Shown one piece after another: positions 41,953-54,100 of a stretch of 64,000 nt of DNA. This stretch comes from Albugo candida (lineage: Eukaryota > Oomycota > Peronosporomycetes > Albuginales): positions 372,001-436,000 of the forward strand of contig JBDOQK010000005.1 of assembly GCA_040437565.1 (NCBI GenBank), written 5' to 3'. The translations under genes and the position numbers were made by a program. The notes under the pieces were generated by a model, which had not been told where the DNA came from, did not search any database, and saw only the letters and a list, made by a program, of their open reading frames with translations. Position 1 is the stretch's first letter. Each line of letters opens with the position of its first letter.

Positions 41953-43519
41953 ATGGTGCTCGAGCATGTCCTTGCAAACCGATCGGATGGAGTCGCATTT
42001 CCGTCAATTTTTGACTTATTTATGCAAGAAAAGTTGAATAAAAGCATGCGATCGGCTTTCTTATATATTCTGAAAGTGCTCAGCGATACGTATCCGTCGA
42101 ATAATTCTCTCACACGGCTTCTTTTGTACTCTGAAGAAGCTTATGCTGTCAGCAAGCTCTTATTGGAAAGATACTGTCTAGAATTGCACGACAGCACCTT
42201 ATCAGAGCATTTTTATGGAATGAAACGCGTTATTGCTTGTGTCCCTAAAGAAAAAAACCAATCATTTTCTTCGCTCAACAGTGAAAGAAGAAAGAAGGCA
42301 ATTCTCTTTGTGGTAGGTGCATCATTGACGACCAAGGTTGTAAAGTTGACCTCATGTATCATCACTCTAGGCGTTATTTCCTTATATGAAGGCAAAATTA
42401 GATCAATTTTATGAAAGATGTAAACAGCCAGAGAACATTGAAAGAAGGACTGCACGCATTGACGACGAGCGAAGCGATTCCACAAGCACTGTATGCGTCA
42501 AGACTATACTATTTTTTAAAACATGGTTCCAGTTGCAAGAATGGAATCGGCATAAACGAATCTATCAGCGGCTATATCCGCTTGTCCATTTTTGCCTTGA
42601 GAGTACTTATGTACTGTATCAGGTGCGTTCAATCAAGCTGAAGTAATATTTTCACGTGGTCAATCTGCTTGATTATGTAGTGGCTGTATCTGCTTGGGAA
42701 TACACGGTATTTCTCGCCGCTATTGCACAGTTTGGGAATCGTTCTTGTGGCTCGTACGCCACAAGATCAAGTAAGAAACCTGTTCAAAGCGTATGATATA
42801 ACTATNNNNNNNNNNNNNNNNNNNNNNNNNNNNNNNNNNNNNNNNNNNNNNNNNNNNNNNNNNNNNNNNNNNNNNNNNNNNNNNNNNNNNNNNNNNNNNN
42901 NNNNNTTGGGAATACACGGTATTTCTCGCCGCTATTGCACAGTTTGGGAATCGTTCTTGTGGCTCGTACGCCACAAGATCAAGTAAGAAACCTGTTCAAA
43001 GCGTATGATATAACTATGTCTACGGTGTAGGCAGCTTATGAGAAGATACGAAGAGACTATCGTATACAAATCCTCGCAAAGCTTAGTGATGGTGGTCCGT
43101 GGAAGCAGGTTTCACGAATTTTGTATCGATTGATATGGACTCTGGCAGATCATTTTTACGTATCCGTGATGCTCGGACTTGCTGGATATAAAATGCTTGA
43201 GTGGATACACTCCGAAGAAGGCGCAGCAGCAAGCACATCGGCTCGAATTGGGAGCGATGGACCAGTTCCTCCACCACCACTTGCACCGCCTCTTACTGGT
43301 CCAACAGCCCATTTGGCTCTCTTACATCCATCCTTGTGCTCCTTGTGTCTGAAAACTCGCACCAATCCGGCAGCATCGAGCTCAGGACATGTTTTCTGCT
43401 ATCCGTGCATTTATGAATATGTTAAACGACATCAAAAGTGCCCACTCACAAACATCAAGTGCGACATTTCAACAATTATCAAGGTTTACGATGAAACACC
43501 GCACTTGGCGTTTGAGTGA
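41953..43519 (+). CDS. PEX12: Peroxin-12 (PEX12), RING subunit of the peroxisomal import export complex
   Basis: PEX12 with PEX2 and PEX10 forms the membrane ubiquitin ligase that recycles PEX5. The N-terminal Pex2/Pex12 domain shows FDLFMQEKLNKSMRSAF, LSEHFYGMKRV, YLLGNTRYFSPLLH and LGLAGYKMLEWI. The C-terminal RING-like domain has LCSLCLKTRTNP, HVFCYPCIYEYVKRH and KCPLT, the reduced zinc-binding set typical of PEX12. A proline-rich linker separates them. Introns are 42313-42370, 42491-42532 (42 bp, the shortest here), 42623-42680 and 42983-43030. The gap at 42806-42905 duplicates 42694-42805; collapsed, the protein is about 382 residues. Confidence 0.92.
42806..42905. other. 100-N gap with duplicated flanks (112 bp)
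   Basis: Left flank 42694-42805 equals right flank 42906-43017, inside PEX12 exon 4. Confidence 0.9.
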
Positions 43520-43680
43520 TGCTGTTGTAAGCGTATTAAGTGCAAGTGAAAAGTGTTATGGTTGCTATTGAATCAATTCTCTCTATTCAAAAGACATGAA
43601 GCTAAATATGCAAGCAATGGACATTGACCACAGCCGACAAGTCTCTTGCAAGTTGACAACACTTGCGAGGATGTGGCTGT

Positions 43681-44853
43681 TCACTTTTTACGAAAGATTG
43701 TCGATTTAACACCGAAAGAATTGTTTCCACCAGATCTGGGCCCACCACGATCATTGAATAGGACTAGGATGACACTCATATTGTCACGACTTCCTTTAAC
43801 CAAGCACTCGTTGATAAGCTCTTCACAAATGTCTTGTGCTGAGGATTTTGTTCCTTGTCGAGTTTTTTTCTGTACAAACTTTCGAATCTGCTCATTGGTC
43901 ATGACGTCGTAAATTCCATCACACGCCAAGAACAAAAACTCATCGTCGGCAGACCGTCGGTGCAAGCGTATACACGGTTCAGCCGTTACCAATTGTTGAT
44001 GTGGTTTCATGGCCGCATTTCGTTTAAACCAGAAGTCACCAAAGCTACGAGACACAGCGACGCCACCACAGACACGCCCACGAAATACAGTTCCACCGGC
44101 ACTCAAGATTCGCTGCTTTTCAAAATCAACATCCGGTTTATGATCCATAGAAAGCTGAATCATATCAATACATTTTGTGTTGCTGAGAATACATCGCGAA
44201 TCTCCTATAAAATGCGTCAGTATAGCCCGCATTTGATCTAGTAATTGTCTGCATACCAACATTCGCCACAACGATATCTGTTGGTGTGATGATTGCTACT
44301 AAACCTGTTGATCCAACCTCATCACACACTGGACCAATTTCCGGATTTTCCCGCAGAGCCTCATCCGTGCTGATAAAAGCTTTGCATAATGCAACTGTGA
44401 GCGATTCCGAGGTCTACAAACAATAGAGTATTTAAGAGATGTGGCTAATCAAGTCGACAATTAGCACCTGAGGATCATTTTTGAATTCTTTGGTTCCGAA
44501 AAGCTCTTTAAGAATTGTGTTCGCACTGTACACGGCCGAACATGAAGATTGTATACTCTGCATACATATGAATACTTACGCTGCCTTTGACACTGCTGAG
44601 CCTCCATGACCATCAAATACACCGACACAGCAAGTTTCCGGTATGGAAGGATGCAATGAAGGCTGGATGATTTCTACATCCTGCGCGAATTCTTGTCACT
44701 TTTGAACGTTCAAATGATAAAACAAAAAAAGATGTTACATACTTCCATTGTTTCACGCCATCCTTGCATACAAGAGGTTGCAATGGTCATGTTGTTCGCG
44801 CAGATCGTTGATGACTTTTTCGTAACATTAGGCTCTGAAAGGAAGCGCGACAT
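43681..44853 (-). CDS. PP2C-family Ser/Thr protein phosphatase
   Basis: Metal-dependent protein phosphatase. In order: MTIATSCMQGWRETMED (PP2C motif with the metal-binding E and D), CCVGVFDGHGGSAVS, VGSTGLVAIITPTDIVVANVGDSR, SMDHKPD, AVSRSFGDFWFK, EFLFLACDGIYDVM and SRDNMSVILV. All metal-site aspartates (FDGHGG, ACDGIYD, RDN) are present. Introns are 44681-44742, 44526-44579, 44414-44467 and 44205-44256. The start ATG at 44853 gives MSRFLSEPN, which has no Gly2 for myristoylation, and the length is about 316 residues. It converges with PEX12; the stops are 161 bp apart. Confidence 0.92.
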
Positions 44854-45333
44854 CAAAAATCGTGTTATACGGAAAAAAGAACTGTACGTATGTATACCAA
44901 AAAGTGAAGTTTTATTATCTGTCAATGAGGTCCTGTCCGATTTCATCCAGTACTGTCACTGTTATAACATAACTTTATGCTGTATAGAAAAGCTCACGAA
45001 TTTTAAGGACAGACAATTTCGTGCTAAATGCTGCACTAACGATCGAAAAAACGACAAATTGAACGACAAAGAGACAAACTTTTGGCAAATACGATTCAGT
45101 CCCAACGGTGTGTTTTTGGCGTTGTATATATACGCGAGCACCATTTAGCATCCTTTTAGCACCAAGCATGAAAATTGGTGCTGTAGGCTGTATCTCACGC
45201 ATGGTTGTGAATATAGTTCCTTGTAAGGTATGAACTCATGCATCTATATTTATTGGATAGCACGCAGCTAAGTGAAAATCTCTCTCGTTTCTATAACGAC
45301 CGAGTCAGCAACGATATCACATATGTTTGCACA
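44854..45333. other. Spacer, no gene seen
   Basis: 480 bp between the PP2C start and the BCCIP stop, both on the minus strand. Open plus-strand frames here are shadows without motifs. Confidence 0.6.
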
Positions 45334-46581
45334 TCACATATTGATCATCGCGCTGATACTTTTGATCGCGACCTTGTGACTTTGGCAATGTATTAGGTAG
45401 ACGTCAGTAATCCGTGTCTTCGCTAGCGGGGCGCCAAACAAATGATCTCGTTCCTCTCGAGGTGTCTCAAAAGAATATACGAGTTGAGCTTGTGGTTCTA
45501 AGAATTCGTCTTCGAATTTTTGGTACAATTTTGTTCGAATCGCATATTTATCAATTTGTGTCCGCGCTTTCTCCTTTTTCTTCCCTTCCTCAAGGCTGCA
45601 TGTTGTCAGTACAAGAAAGTAATCAAAGTCAAAAATGTTTTGTCCGCCTTGGTCTGAATTTGTTATGGCCCATTCAATATCTTCATGCAATGCCGAATGT
45701 AAGGCCGGAANNNNNNNNNNNNNNNNNNNNNNNNNNNNNNNNNNNNNNNNNNNNNNNNNNNNNNNNNNNNNNNNNNNNNNNNNNNNNNNNNNNNNNNNNN
45801 NNNNNNNNNNTTGGTACAATTTTGTTCGAATCGCATATTTATCAATTTGTGTCCGCGCTTTCTCCTTTTTCTTCCCTTCCTCAAGGCTGCATGTTGTCAG
45901 TACAAGAAAGTAATCAAAGTCAAAAATGTTTTGTCCGCCTTGGTCTGAATTTGTTATGGCCCATTCAATATCTTCATGCAATGCCGAATGTAAGGCCGGA
46001 ATAAGCTGGTATGGAAGATTGTATAAACGTTCGTTCATAAGGAGCCCAACTCTTTTCGTCTCAAAGATCTCCTCAAATTCGTCCTTTTGGTCCAGCGGAC
46101 AATGCTTTCGCACATAACTTAGCAGTTGTTGAATGCATTTTTTATCCTCGTAATGATGCAAATTCAGTGCTGTGATGAATCCATATGCATCGGGCTCGCC
46201 GGCGACACACACTACTGTTCCAACCTCTACTTGATTCACGATGATATCAGCCATTTCTGCCGTGTCAAAAGACAAAGATGCTGATAGGAAGGATGACAAA
46301 AGCTGCTTGATACTCTGAAATTGGGATTGATTTGGATCAGAAAAAACAAATTCGACATGGACAGAATTTTCACTGTCAAGGTTTCCTTTGTTTTCTTCAG
46401 CTTCACCAGTAGGCTCTTTCTTACGTGCTAGACTTAAAACTTCGCTCTCAGAATCATCCTCACTGCTTTTGTCGTCGCTTTTATCCTCCATCAACGAATC
46501 ATCTGATTTTGTACTGTATTGACGCTCATTTTCGGCCTCATCCTCGCTTCGCTTCCTTTTCGAATTGGAAGCGCATCGCAT
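45334..46581 (-). CDS. BCCIP/BCP1-family nuclear protein
   Basis: Family of BCCIP (human, BRCA2/p21-interacting) and yeast Bcp1, implicated in nuclear export and in chaperoning of ribosomal protein uL14. From ATG 46581 there is a basic start (SNSKRKRSED), an acidic serine-rich region, then the conserved domain: VHVEFVFSDPNQSQFQSIKQ, SFDTAEMADIIVNQVEVGT, DAYGFITALNLH, KRVGLLMNERLYNLPYQLIP and FDFDYFLVLTTC. The gap at 45711-45810 is flanked by a 191-bp duplication (45520-45710 equals 45811-46001); collapsed, the product is about 318 residues. The final ~20 residues are unlike the family, and a small intron near the C-terminus is possible. Confidence 0.82.
   Translation of the reverse strand: MRCASNSKRKRSEDEAENERQYSTKSDDSLMEDKSDDKSSEDDSESEVLSLARKKEPTGEAEENKGNLDSENSVHVEFVFSDPNQSQFQSIKQLLSSFLSASLSFDTAEMADIIVNQVEVGTVVCVAGEPDAYGFITALNLHHYEDKKCIQQLLSYVRKHCPLDQKDEFEEIFETKRVGLLMNERLYNLPYQLIPALHSALHEDIEWAITNSDQGGQNIFDFDYFLVLTTCSLEEGKKKEKARTQIDKYAIRTKLYQXXXXXXXXXXXXXXXXXXXXXXXXXXXXXXXXXXPALHSALHEDIEWAITNSDQGGQNIFDFDYFLVLTTCSLEEGKKKEKARTQIDKYAIRTKLYQKFEDEFLEPQAQLVYSFETPREERDHLFGAPLAKTRITDVYLIHCQSHKVAIKSISAMINM
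45711..45810. other. 100-N gap with duplicated flanks (191 bp)
   Basis: Left flank 45520-45710 equals right flank 45811-46001, inside the BCCIP gene. Confidence 0.9.
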
Positions 46582-47019
46582 ACTTAAATTGATTGGCGAG
46601 AATTTATGTCAGGTCTACTAATTGAACGCGAAGGAAGGAAGTTCACAAATTGAACATGTTCATGGCCAATGGGTCCTCGTAATCTCGATTGTGTATGATT
46701 AATTCGATACAAGATTGTCTCTTTAGGTATGGTGGCGCAAAATCGGAGATCTGGCTCATCTCATATTTTTCTACCGCAAGCGTTGCGTACGGACATAAAA
46801 AATGAAACAATGTTTGAGGACAATGCGTTAGTTTGTAGCACTTAATGCGACTCTTGCCAGCAACCGGCTATGTGAAATAGTTGAGTTGTACTCGAAGGTT
46901 ACCCGATTATCTATATGCTTCGTACTAACGTACGCTATGCAACTCAATAATCCTGGTATTATCTGTTCACAATGAATTCTCCGTCTATATGCTGTGGTGA
47001 GGCAAGCAAACAAACCAAT
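46582..47019. other. Spacer, no gene seen
   Basis: 438 bp between the AHA1-like stop and the BCCIP start (both minus). No assignable frame. Confidence 0.6.
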
Positions 47020-47809
47020 CTATTGTCGCAGGAATTCTTCTCTCCAGTTGGCCAAGATCTCACGTAGCTGACCTTCCCAATTTAAAATTGCATCTTTGGC
47101 ATCTCGCGCATGTGCCGAGCATTCTTCCGTAGATACCGTCACTTCATAATCCTCGCCGTTCATGTCATCAAAATCATGGATTTCAACATGACCTTTCACT
47201 TCATCGAATCCTTCCGAGTCATCCTGTCGAGTCGATTTCCATTCGAATTTGACAGAAATATCGAACCCACATCGCTTCACTCCACGACTGTAAACAAGCT
47301 AACACGAGAAATTCACCACATCAGTCAGCATGTCGATATAAATTGTAGTTAAGCAGAGCTTCGTGACCTTTGCTTCGCCGTCGCATCTTACAATGGAATC
47401 TACGACAAGTGATACGTTATACTTTGCGTCTTCAAATCTGAAGGAATCGCGAAGGTACTCCTTCAAGCGATCGCATGCCCAAGCAGATTTGTCTTTTTCC
47501 TCCCTTCAGTTGACCAGACAATCGCATTAGGTTTGTCGAATGCGAGGTAGATCAAGCAAACAACGTACCATGTACCCGCAGTATTCCAAGCGGATGTTCC
47601 CTGTTTACTCCCTTCCGCTGGCTCTATATCGATCTTGTTGTCAATCCGCAAAGGGGTAAAGTCCTAGCAAAGACCGATAAAATGTCTATTTCGGTCGATT
47701 TATTGTAGGGCTGATCGATCACCTGCGAAGTTTTTGCAATCGATTTCATCCATCCGTGATATCCTTCATGAAGCTTCTTTGCGGCTGGCAATTCGTCATC
47801 GCTTCCCAT
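47020..47809 (-). CDS. Hsp90 cochaperone with AHA1 N-terminal domain only (Hch1-like)
   Basis: The AHA1 N-domain binds the Hsp90 middle domain and stimulates its ATPase. Four exons (ATG 47809; introns 47664-47722, 47504-47568, 47299-47367) give MGSDDELPAAKKLHEGYHGW, then SAWNTAGTWEEKDKSAWACD, LKEYLRDSFRF, VRCDGEAKLVYSRGVKRCGF, VKFEWKS and KGHVEIHDF, ending in EEFLRQ. The order (W..EEKD...W, GEA, KRGKL-like strand, VEI..) fits AHSA1/Hch1. At about 198 residues it lacks the C-terminal START-like domain of full AHA1 and so resembles yeast Hch1. The extra ~55-residue N-terminal segment is not typical of Hch1. Confidence 0.82.
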
Positions 47810-48128
47810 TGGTTCTTGATAGTTTTAACAAATCAGTGGATACAGTTTTCCAGTGTTCCAGAAGCTTTTCGATCGAAACTTTTGGCACTTTGGTCAAACG
47901 GTACAAAGAGAATTTTAAAATTAAATCGTCATTACTAGAGTTCAAATAATGATTTTACCAAAATCGTTCTAATGAGCTAAATGCGCAATATTTTTCCAAT
48001 GGATGAGTTTTCGGTCCGTCATTCGAATGGGTAGTGTACATAGCTCGCCGAAGCGAAGAACGTCGCGTGTGATGTCACCTATAAAGCTATACTATTGAAC
48101 TTTAATGTCTATCGCTATTACAAGCTGC
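47810..48128. other. Spacer, no gene seen
   Basis: 319 bp between the Furry-like stop and the AHA1-like start (tandem, minus strand). Confidence 0.6.
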
Positions 48129-51100
48129 TCACTCTTGTACCGACTCTTCAGATTTCATTCTTAAACTCGAAATAAGCGATAAGATATGTACTGCAGTACC
48201 CCAAATATTACGATGCTTCTGGGGATGTGATTTATGCAATATTTCTTCGAGAGGCTTAACGACCGCATCCGAAAGCGAATTTCGTTCCGAGATAAACTTC
48301 TCATGTGATGACAGCATGCTTGTGAGCTGTGATTCCACCAAAAGCAAGGATGCTTTCACCAGGGCGCGCTCGTATAAATCTGGTTTGGTGTCCTTGATAT
48401 CGACAAAAAAACCTTCGGAGCACTGCGATACATTGGACATCCAAATTTCGATGCACAGCATGCCGAAATGACTACCCGAAATCTCCTGAAGCGCGCTACT
48501 TGACGACGCTCTCAAGCTTCCCTCAAAAGCCTCTACTATCTCTTTGCAAATATCATTAGAGACTGCAAAGGGATGTTTGTACTTGTCTATGATTTCCTTC
48601 AGCTGAGCAGCTTTGAAAGGCGCAATATCGTCTGACCAAGCCGAGGTCAGCGTAGTTTGTATCCGACGTGCCAAGCTGAACGAGTACATAGGCTTTCTCA
48701 TTCCACTTTCCTGGTACATTAAGTGATAATGAGCGATTGAAGAGGTGGCTAGCCAATGCGGAAGCAGTCCCAGCGTTGCAGTTGTGATCTGATCTTCCAC
48801 GGTACACTCCAGAAATGTTGTAATTTGGTTTGGCTCACTTCCCCAGTAAGTATCAGTAATATGGTGATGATCTGAAAACAACGAAGCACATCGTGATTTG
48901 CTAAGTATACTTACTGCATGAAGCAAGATATCGCACATTCTGAACCGCTGTGTCAAGGGTATCGCGATAGCGGGATGACTCGAAAACGCTGGTGGGCAGC
49001 ATAGAACCACACGGAAAATCGATCGTTGATGTGGGGTCCAATGGTCCGGACATTTTACCATCACCAGATCATGTAGAATCTGTATGGGTGGCGAATTATT
49101 GGACAGTATATTAGGAACACTCAATATTGACAACAGTAGCTTGTGCGTCGCTAAGCGAACAGAAGTGTTCGAGCAATGGTTCAATAGAGCCACTGCAACC
49201 CAAATGATTTGGGGGCATAAAGCCAATTTCGATGCCGGTATACCAGAGACCATGGAATCTAACGTGGAGAGGCATTCCATGACAAGCGCCTTACTTGAAG
49301 CACGTAGTAGCGTAAGGCTCATATCTGGCGGATTATTAGAGACATTTATCTGTTGATTTTCGCAAAGTACAAATTGATCCAGTGACTTGTGAAGCAACTC
49401 CAAAATCGTAAGCACCATTTTTGCTTCAAATGGACGTCGTAACATTCTTTGCATCCGAAGAGCAAACTGCGTCGCTTGTTTGACCTGTAATTGCGTAGAT
49501 TCGCTATTCCTCACGCTAATTATCTCACGCGTGGTCTGAATGACTTGATTCATGCAAATTTGATTCCAAATTAATTGCGTGTGCATCGGAATGACCGCAA
49601 CCAAAGAACGTATGAGCTGATCAAATCGATGATCAAAAGCGTTCAAGCCTTGGCCCTTCGCGTCACATCGGTCACTAATCAAAATTTGAAGCGATTGTAG
49701 CCAGTTACTCTGGGACCTCATCAAATGGCGAAGCACTAGCAGACATTCTTGCAGTATCGTTTCGCAATTATTGCTTAAACTATCGCCTCCGAAATCGCTG
49801 GATTCGTGATTTTGTAAGTTGCAAAAATCGGATAAAGTTGCTTTGCGGCTTCGAGGCTTTTTGGTTTGCGATGTTACTGGGTAAGCATCTGATCCGAAAG
49901 TAGTAGCATTCTGCATTATCTTTTGATCCGATTGTAAGATGAAAAACAAGACGCCAATTATCGAATGCAACAAGAACACTCCAAATTCCACTTCCACAGT
50001 GAGCTCACCAGAAGTAAAATCCGCAAAAAAACAATTGTTGTTAACAGTCATCAGTCTGATCAAGGCCACAGCATCGTCAAATATACCAAAAAGTTCTGGT
50101 TGTTCGGGTATATTATCACTTTCGTGTTGCCAAGACTTGGTCTGCCTAACTTGAACTATTGAGATTAGACCGATCATGACATTCTTTGCATTATCTTCCA
50201 CCCGTCCAAGCCAAGCGACAAGTTCTCTGCCTATGGGAAACTCGTCCACATTTCGAGAACGTTCAAATAGAAACTGTAGAACGATAATTAAATTGCTTGA
50301 AAACTCCGCTCCCGTCCCATTCATTCGCTTAGGAAAAGCAAGGGATTGCCACAAGTCCTGAAGTTCTTTGACAAAGACTGTGCCCAGCTGTAGTGTTACC
50401 TGAAGAAAGAGCCGTAATAACACTCCTTGTCTCGCCTGTTGCTTCATAGCGATACAATTAGCCCAACATGGCAAAGCATTGAGTAACTTTCGCTGCTGGC
50501 AGGAGTCGCAACACAGTATAAATTTACCGATTGCACGGCACATATCATACGCATTTTTTTCTCCGAAAGCGTCACAAAGGAGCGCTGAGATACTTCTTGT
50601 CTCGGTACAAGAAACTATGTGACTAATCGATGAATCGACATGTAACGTTGCTGCTGAGCTTGACGCGTGAAAAAGTCCTACAGACCTTTGATGTTGTATC
50701 AGGAAATCCGCCATGTTCCAAGCTTGCTGCCGTATAATCCAATTATGCTGATCTCCTGCGTGTAGTATACAGGCAACTTTTATTACGCAATGCGTGTCAT
50801 CTGATGATGAGAAAAACTCTGGATCGTTCTCTGTTTCAGGCTCAGAATTGTTTGGCACAATCATTTGTGATAGTCTTGTCAAGGTATAGAAATACTCTAT
50901 TGCAATCGCATAAGCTTGACTTGAAGCTTTGTCAAATAACGGGGATGCTGAGTAGAGGCACTTTTTTGTCGCACTATTTAGTATGTGATTTGCCTTTGAA
51001 TGAACTGTGACCAGTTTTTGAAGCATGTAATGGCAAAACCATCCCTGCTGGGAGCAATCATAGAAATGACACGCTTGGTCCGCGAAACATTGGTCGATTA

Positions 51101-54100
51101 TCTCTAAAAGCTTGAGAAGATTTTCCGATCCCAACATATTGTCCCCGATCAGCTTCCTGACTCGTTTCTGATTGCTTACCATTCGAGCAAGAGACATGAT
51201 AACCCACTCTTGAGTCAAAGCACCCAGAATATCTATTTTGTTGCCAAGGCGCACGGAACAGCTGCTATAGCTGGTTGGGGTATTAGCGTCGTGAAGTTGA
51301 TTCTCTTCCAATCTGACATCTAAAACTATCCAAGATAGATAGAGTCGAATATTCTGGCCGTCTTCTATTGTTGAATCAACCCATGTTTGTACGATATAAT
51401 TATCTTGATCTTTATCAGAAGCTTTGTCTTGTGACTCGTTCATTGGAAGTCGTTTACTATCTTGATGCTGTGCAATAGAGTCTCCGGCATTTCGGTGGCT
51501 GCATGCTGACAGCTTTGTGAGCACGGAAAAGCAGCCTTGATAATCTAATGATACTTCCGATTTGCTTGGTCCATGGTCGACTGCAAGTCGGTCCTCGATT
51601 TGAAGCAAGGATGACAAAATCGCACAAAAGTCCTGTCTTATCATGGACCGAAGGCAGTGAAATTCGGCGGTGTCATTACTCTCCTCTTCTAAATGAGGCG
51701 GGGGGATATCGTGCAGCCTCTCACAACATTGTGCCAGAAGAGTTGAGTAACGATCTCGAAGTTGTGAGCTCCACATTTCTTTGACCACAATCCATTCTTT
51801 CGGGCTACATAATAACTTTACGAGACGAATAATTATAAGGCGAAACGTTCGTATAAGAGCCCACCGCAAGCGGAGTTGTTTTTTAGTAAGGTCCTCAGTA
51901 TCTAAACTTGTTCCTTCCCGGTCATGTCCTTTTCTGCGGGTCGACTGTCTCTGATTGCCTAACGGTGCTGCGTTCGTGGCGCCTGATGTACCGCCATCAA
52001 ATCGTGTATCAAATGCCGGCAATGCTTCTGCCTCAACTTCAACAAGACAGTCAAGAACTCTGTGCGTGAGCGGTATACTAACGTTTCCAAGAGCCAAAAT
52101 CGCCACTCTTTGTATTCTCGCGCTGTCGCTCTTCAATACCTGACAGAGTTCTCTTATGCAAATAACTTGACAATGCATCGTTTCACCACTATCTGCATGA
52201 TCCTGATTGCCTGCACTATATGTGTCCACATCCTGAGTGTCGTAATTGCAGTCTACTCTCAACGCGTTCGTCGTCGCTAGCAAGACGATATTTCCCCAGT
52301 ACCTGACCTTATCGTCTCCTAGTTTATTTACGATTTGAGTTGAGCTCAAACTCTCATCCTTGAGCATCGTGGATACTCTGACAAAAAAGCCATGAAAATG
52401 ATCCCAAATAATCGATGAGATGGCTGGCTTCACAAGACCAAACAGTGCGAAAATATGTCCCATATATTGAGATATGACAAAGTAGGGAATTTGACTGCCT
52501 AAATCGCGTAAAAGGTGCTCATAGTTGTTTGAAGAAACTACAAAGCGACTTAAATTGCAGAAAAATTCGTTGGTTGGAATCGGATCCAAAAGTACTTGAT
52601 AAATGCTTGTTTTATCCCTGGTGCTCCACGTGCAAAATTGTATCTGGGCAATTAGTCTAAGAAGCTTTAGCGTAGATCTTCGCAATTCGACACAATCGGC
52701 CATGAGTAGGAAGACTCCAAGTGCTTCAATGCGGTCGAATGAACTTGAGAGGGAAAAATGGTCGGTCTTACTTTGATGTCGGGTGAAAAAAGACATGAAA
52801 TTTGTGTCTTCCAGCAGTTTCACAAGTAAAAGGACCAAAGAATGTGCAGCATGTGCATTCAAAAAGAGATCTGCTGTCAAATATCCAGATAATTCCTCGA
52901 CCAATACTTGGTATAGCACTCCTAAGACAGTAACTATTTTCTCCGATGATGTGACCGAGCAAATTTCCTTGGAAATGGTGCATACTGCACTACTAGCTTC
53001 CGTTCGAACAAAGGCGTTTTGATTACAAGTTGCACGGACGAGAATCTGAACCCACACTCTCTGAGCAATACGCGTCTCCCGATACAAACTTGTAAAACAC
53101 TGGATCGTTGTACAGAACAATTTATATCCTAGCTCCAAGGCTCCTACCTTGTTTTTGGAATTTGTGACATACAGACCATAGTGCTCGATTGTGTGTCGTA
53201 AGGGTTCAGACACCTGCTGCCCTCCCAAAGTGTTGTACGAATTGTTTCCGCAATGGGTGCTGCAATCCATCAAAATTTGATCTACTTTACCGGTAAAACT
53301 AGCCTGGCAAATCTTGTGAGCGTTCGCAAGCGCACGCTTTTCTAGCATTCCTGCCCATAGTAAGGGTTGAATGATGGTGTCTTCAGAAATTCGATCTGTG
53401 TATTGCCAAGACGGCGAATGCATGATTTTGTGATATGAGTGTAGGCTCTGGAGCCCAATAAGTCTTCTCTCGTCAAGTGGATTTATCGATTCGGCTACAA
53501 GCCGGTGGACATGTTCACCCGCACCTTGATAGCAAATTATCGCACACGACATCTGCGCAAGAATCGAGAAGCTTTCGTGATTCAAAGTAGTGCCTCTCCA
53601 TACTCCATCACATAGCCAACATTGCATTCGGTTAAGGCACTCTATGCACTCCTTCTCAAAAGCTGGTTGATCCAAAATGATACTTCGCTGGAGAACCTGA
53701 ACAAACAGCATCCCAGTGCTCCTTATCAGTACTGCGGGATCGGAAATCGCTTCAGCATTTTTTTCATGAAAATCATACTCCCAACTTGAAAAGCTGGCTG
53801 ATGGGTCTGAGCTTGCAAATGTCCGCAACTGGATGCGTGTAATCTGATTGAAGTCTTCGTTACAAAATCGTTCAAAGACATTGTTAGGTGCTAGACACAT
53901 CACTGCTGCGCGCAGAGCCCAAGCTGGGCCTTGCAAAAGCCTTTTCTTTTTTGATAATCTTAACCCAATTGCGTTTGAACAGTGCTGCCTTGCAAGAGAA
54001 TGCAAATCAAGCAGACACACACACCACTCAGATACGTTCGCTGATACATTAAATATAGCTTTGCAATACCACAACGTTATTTGTCGGTGATTTGAAGTTT

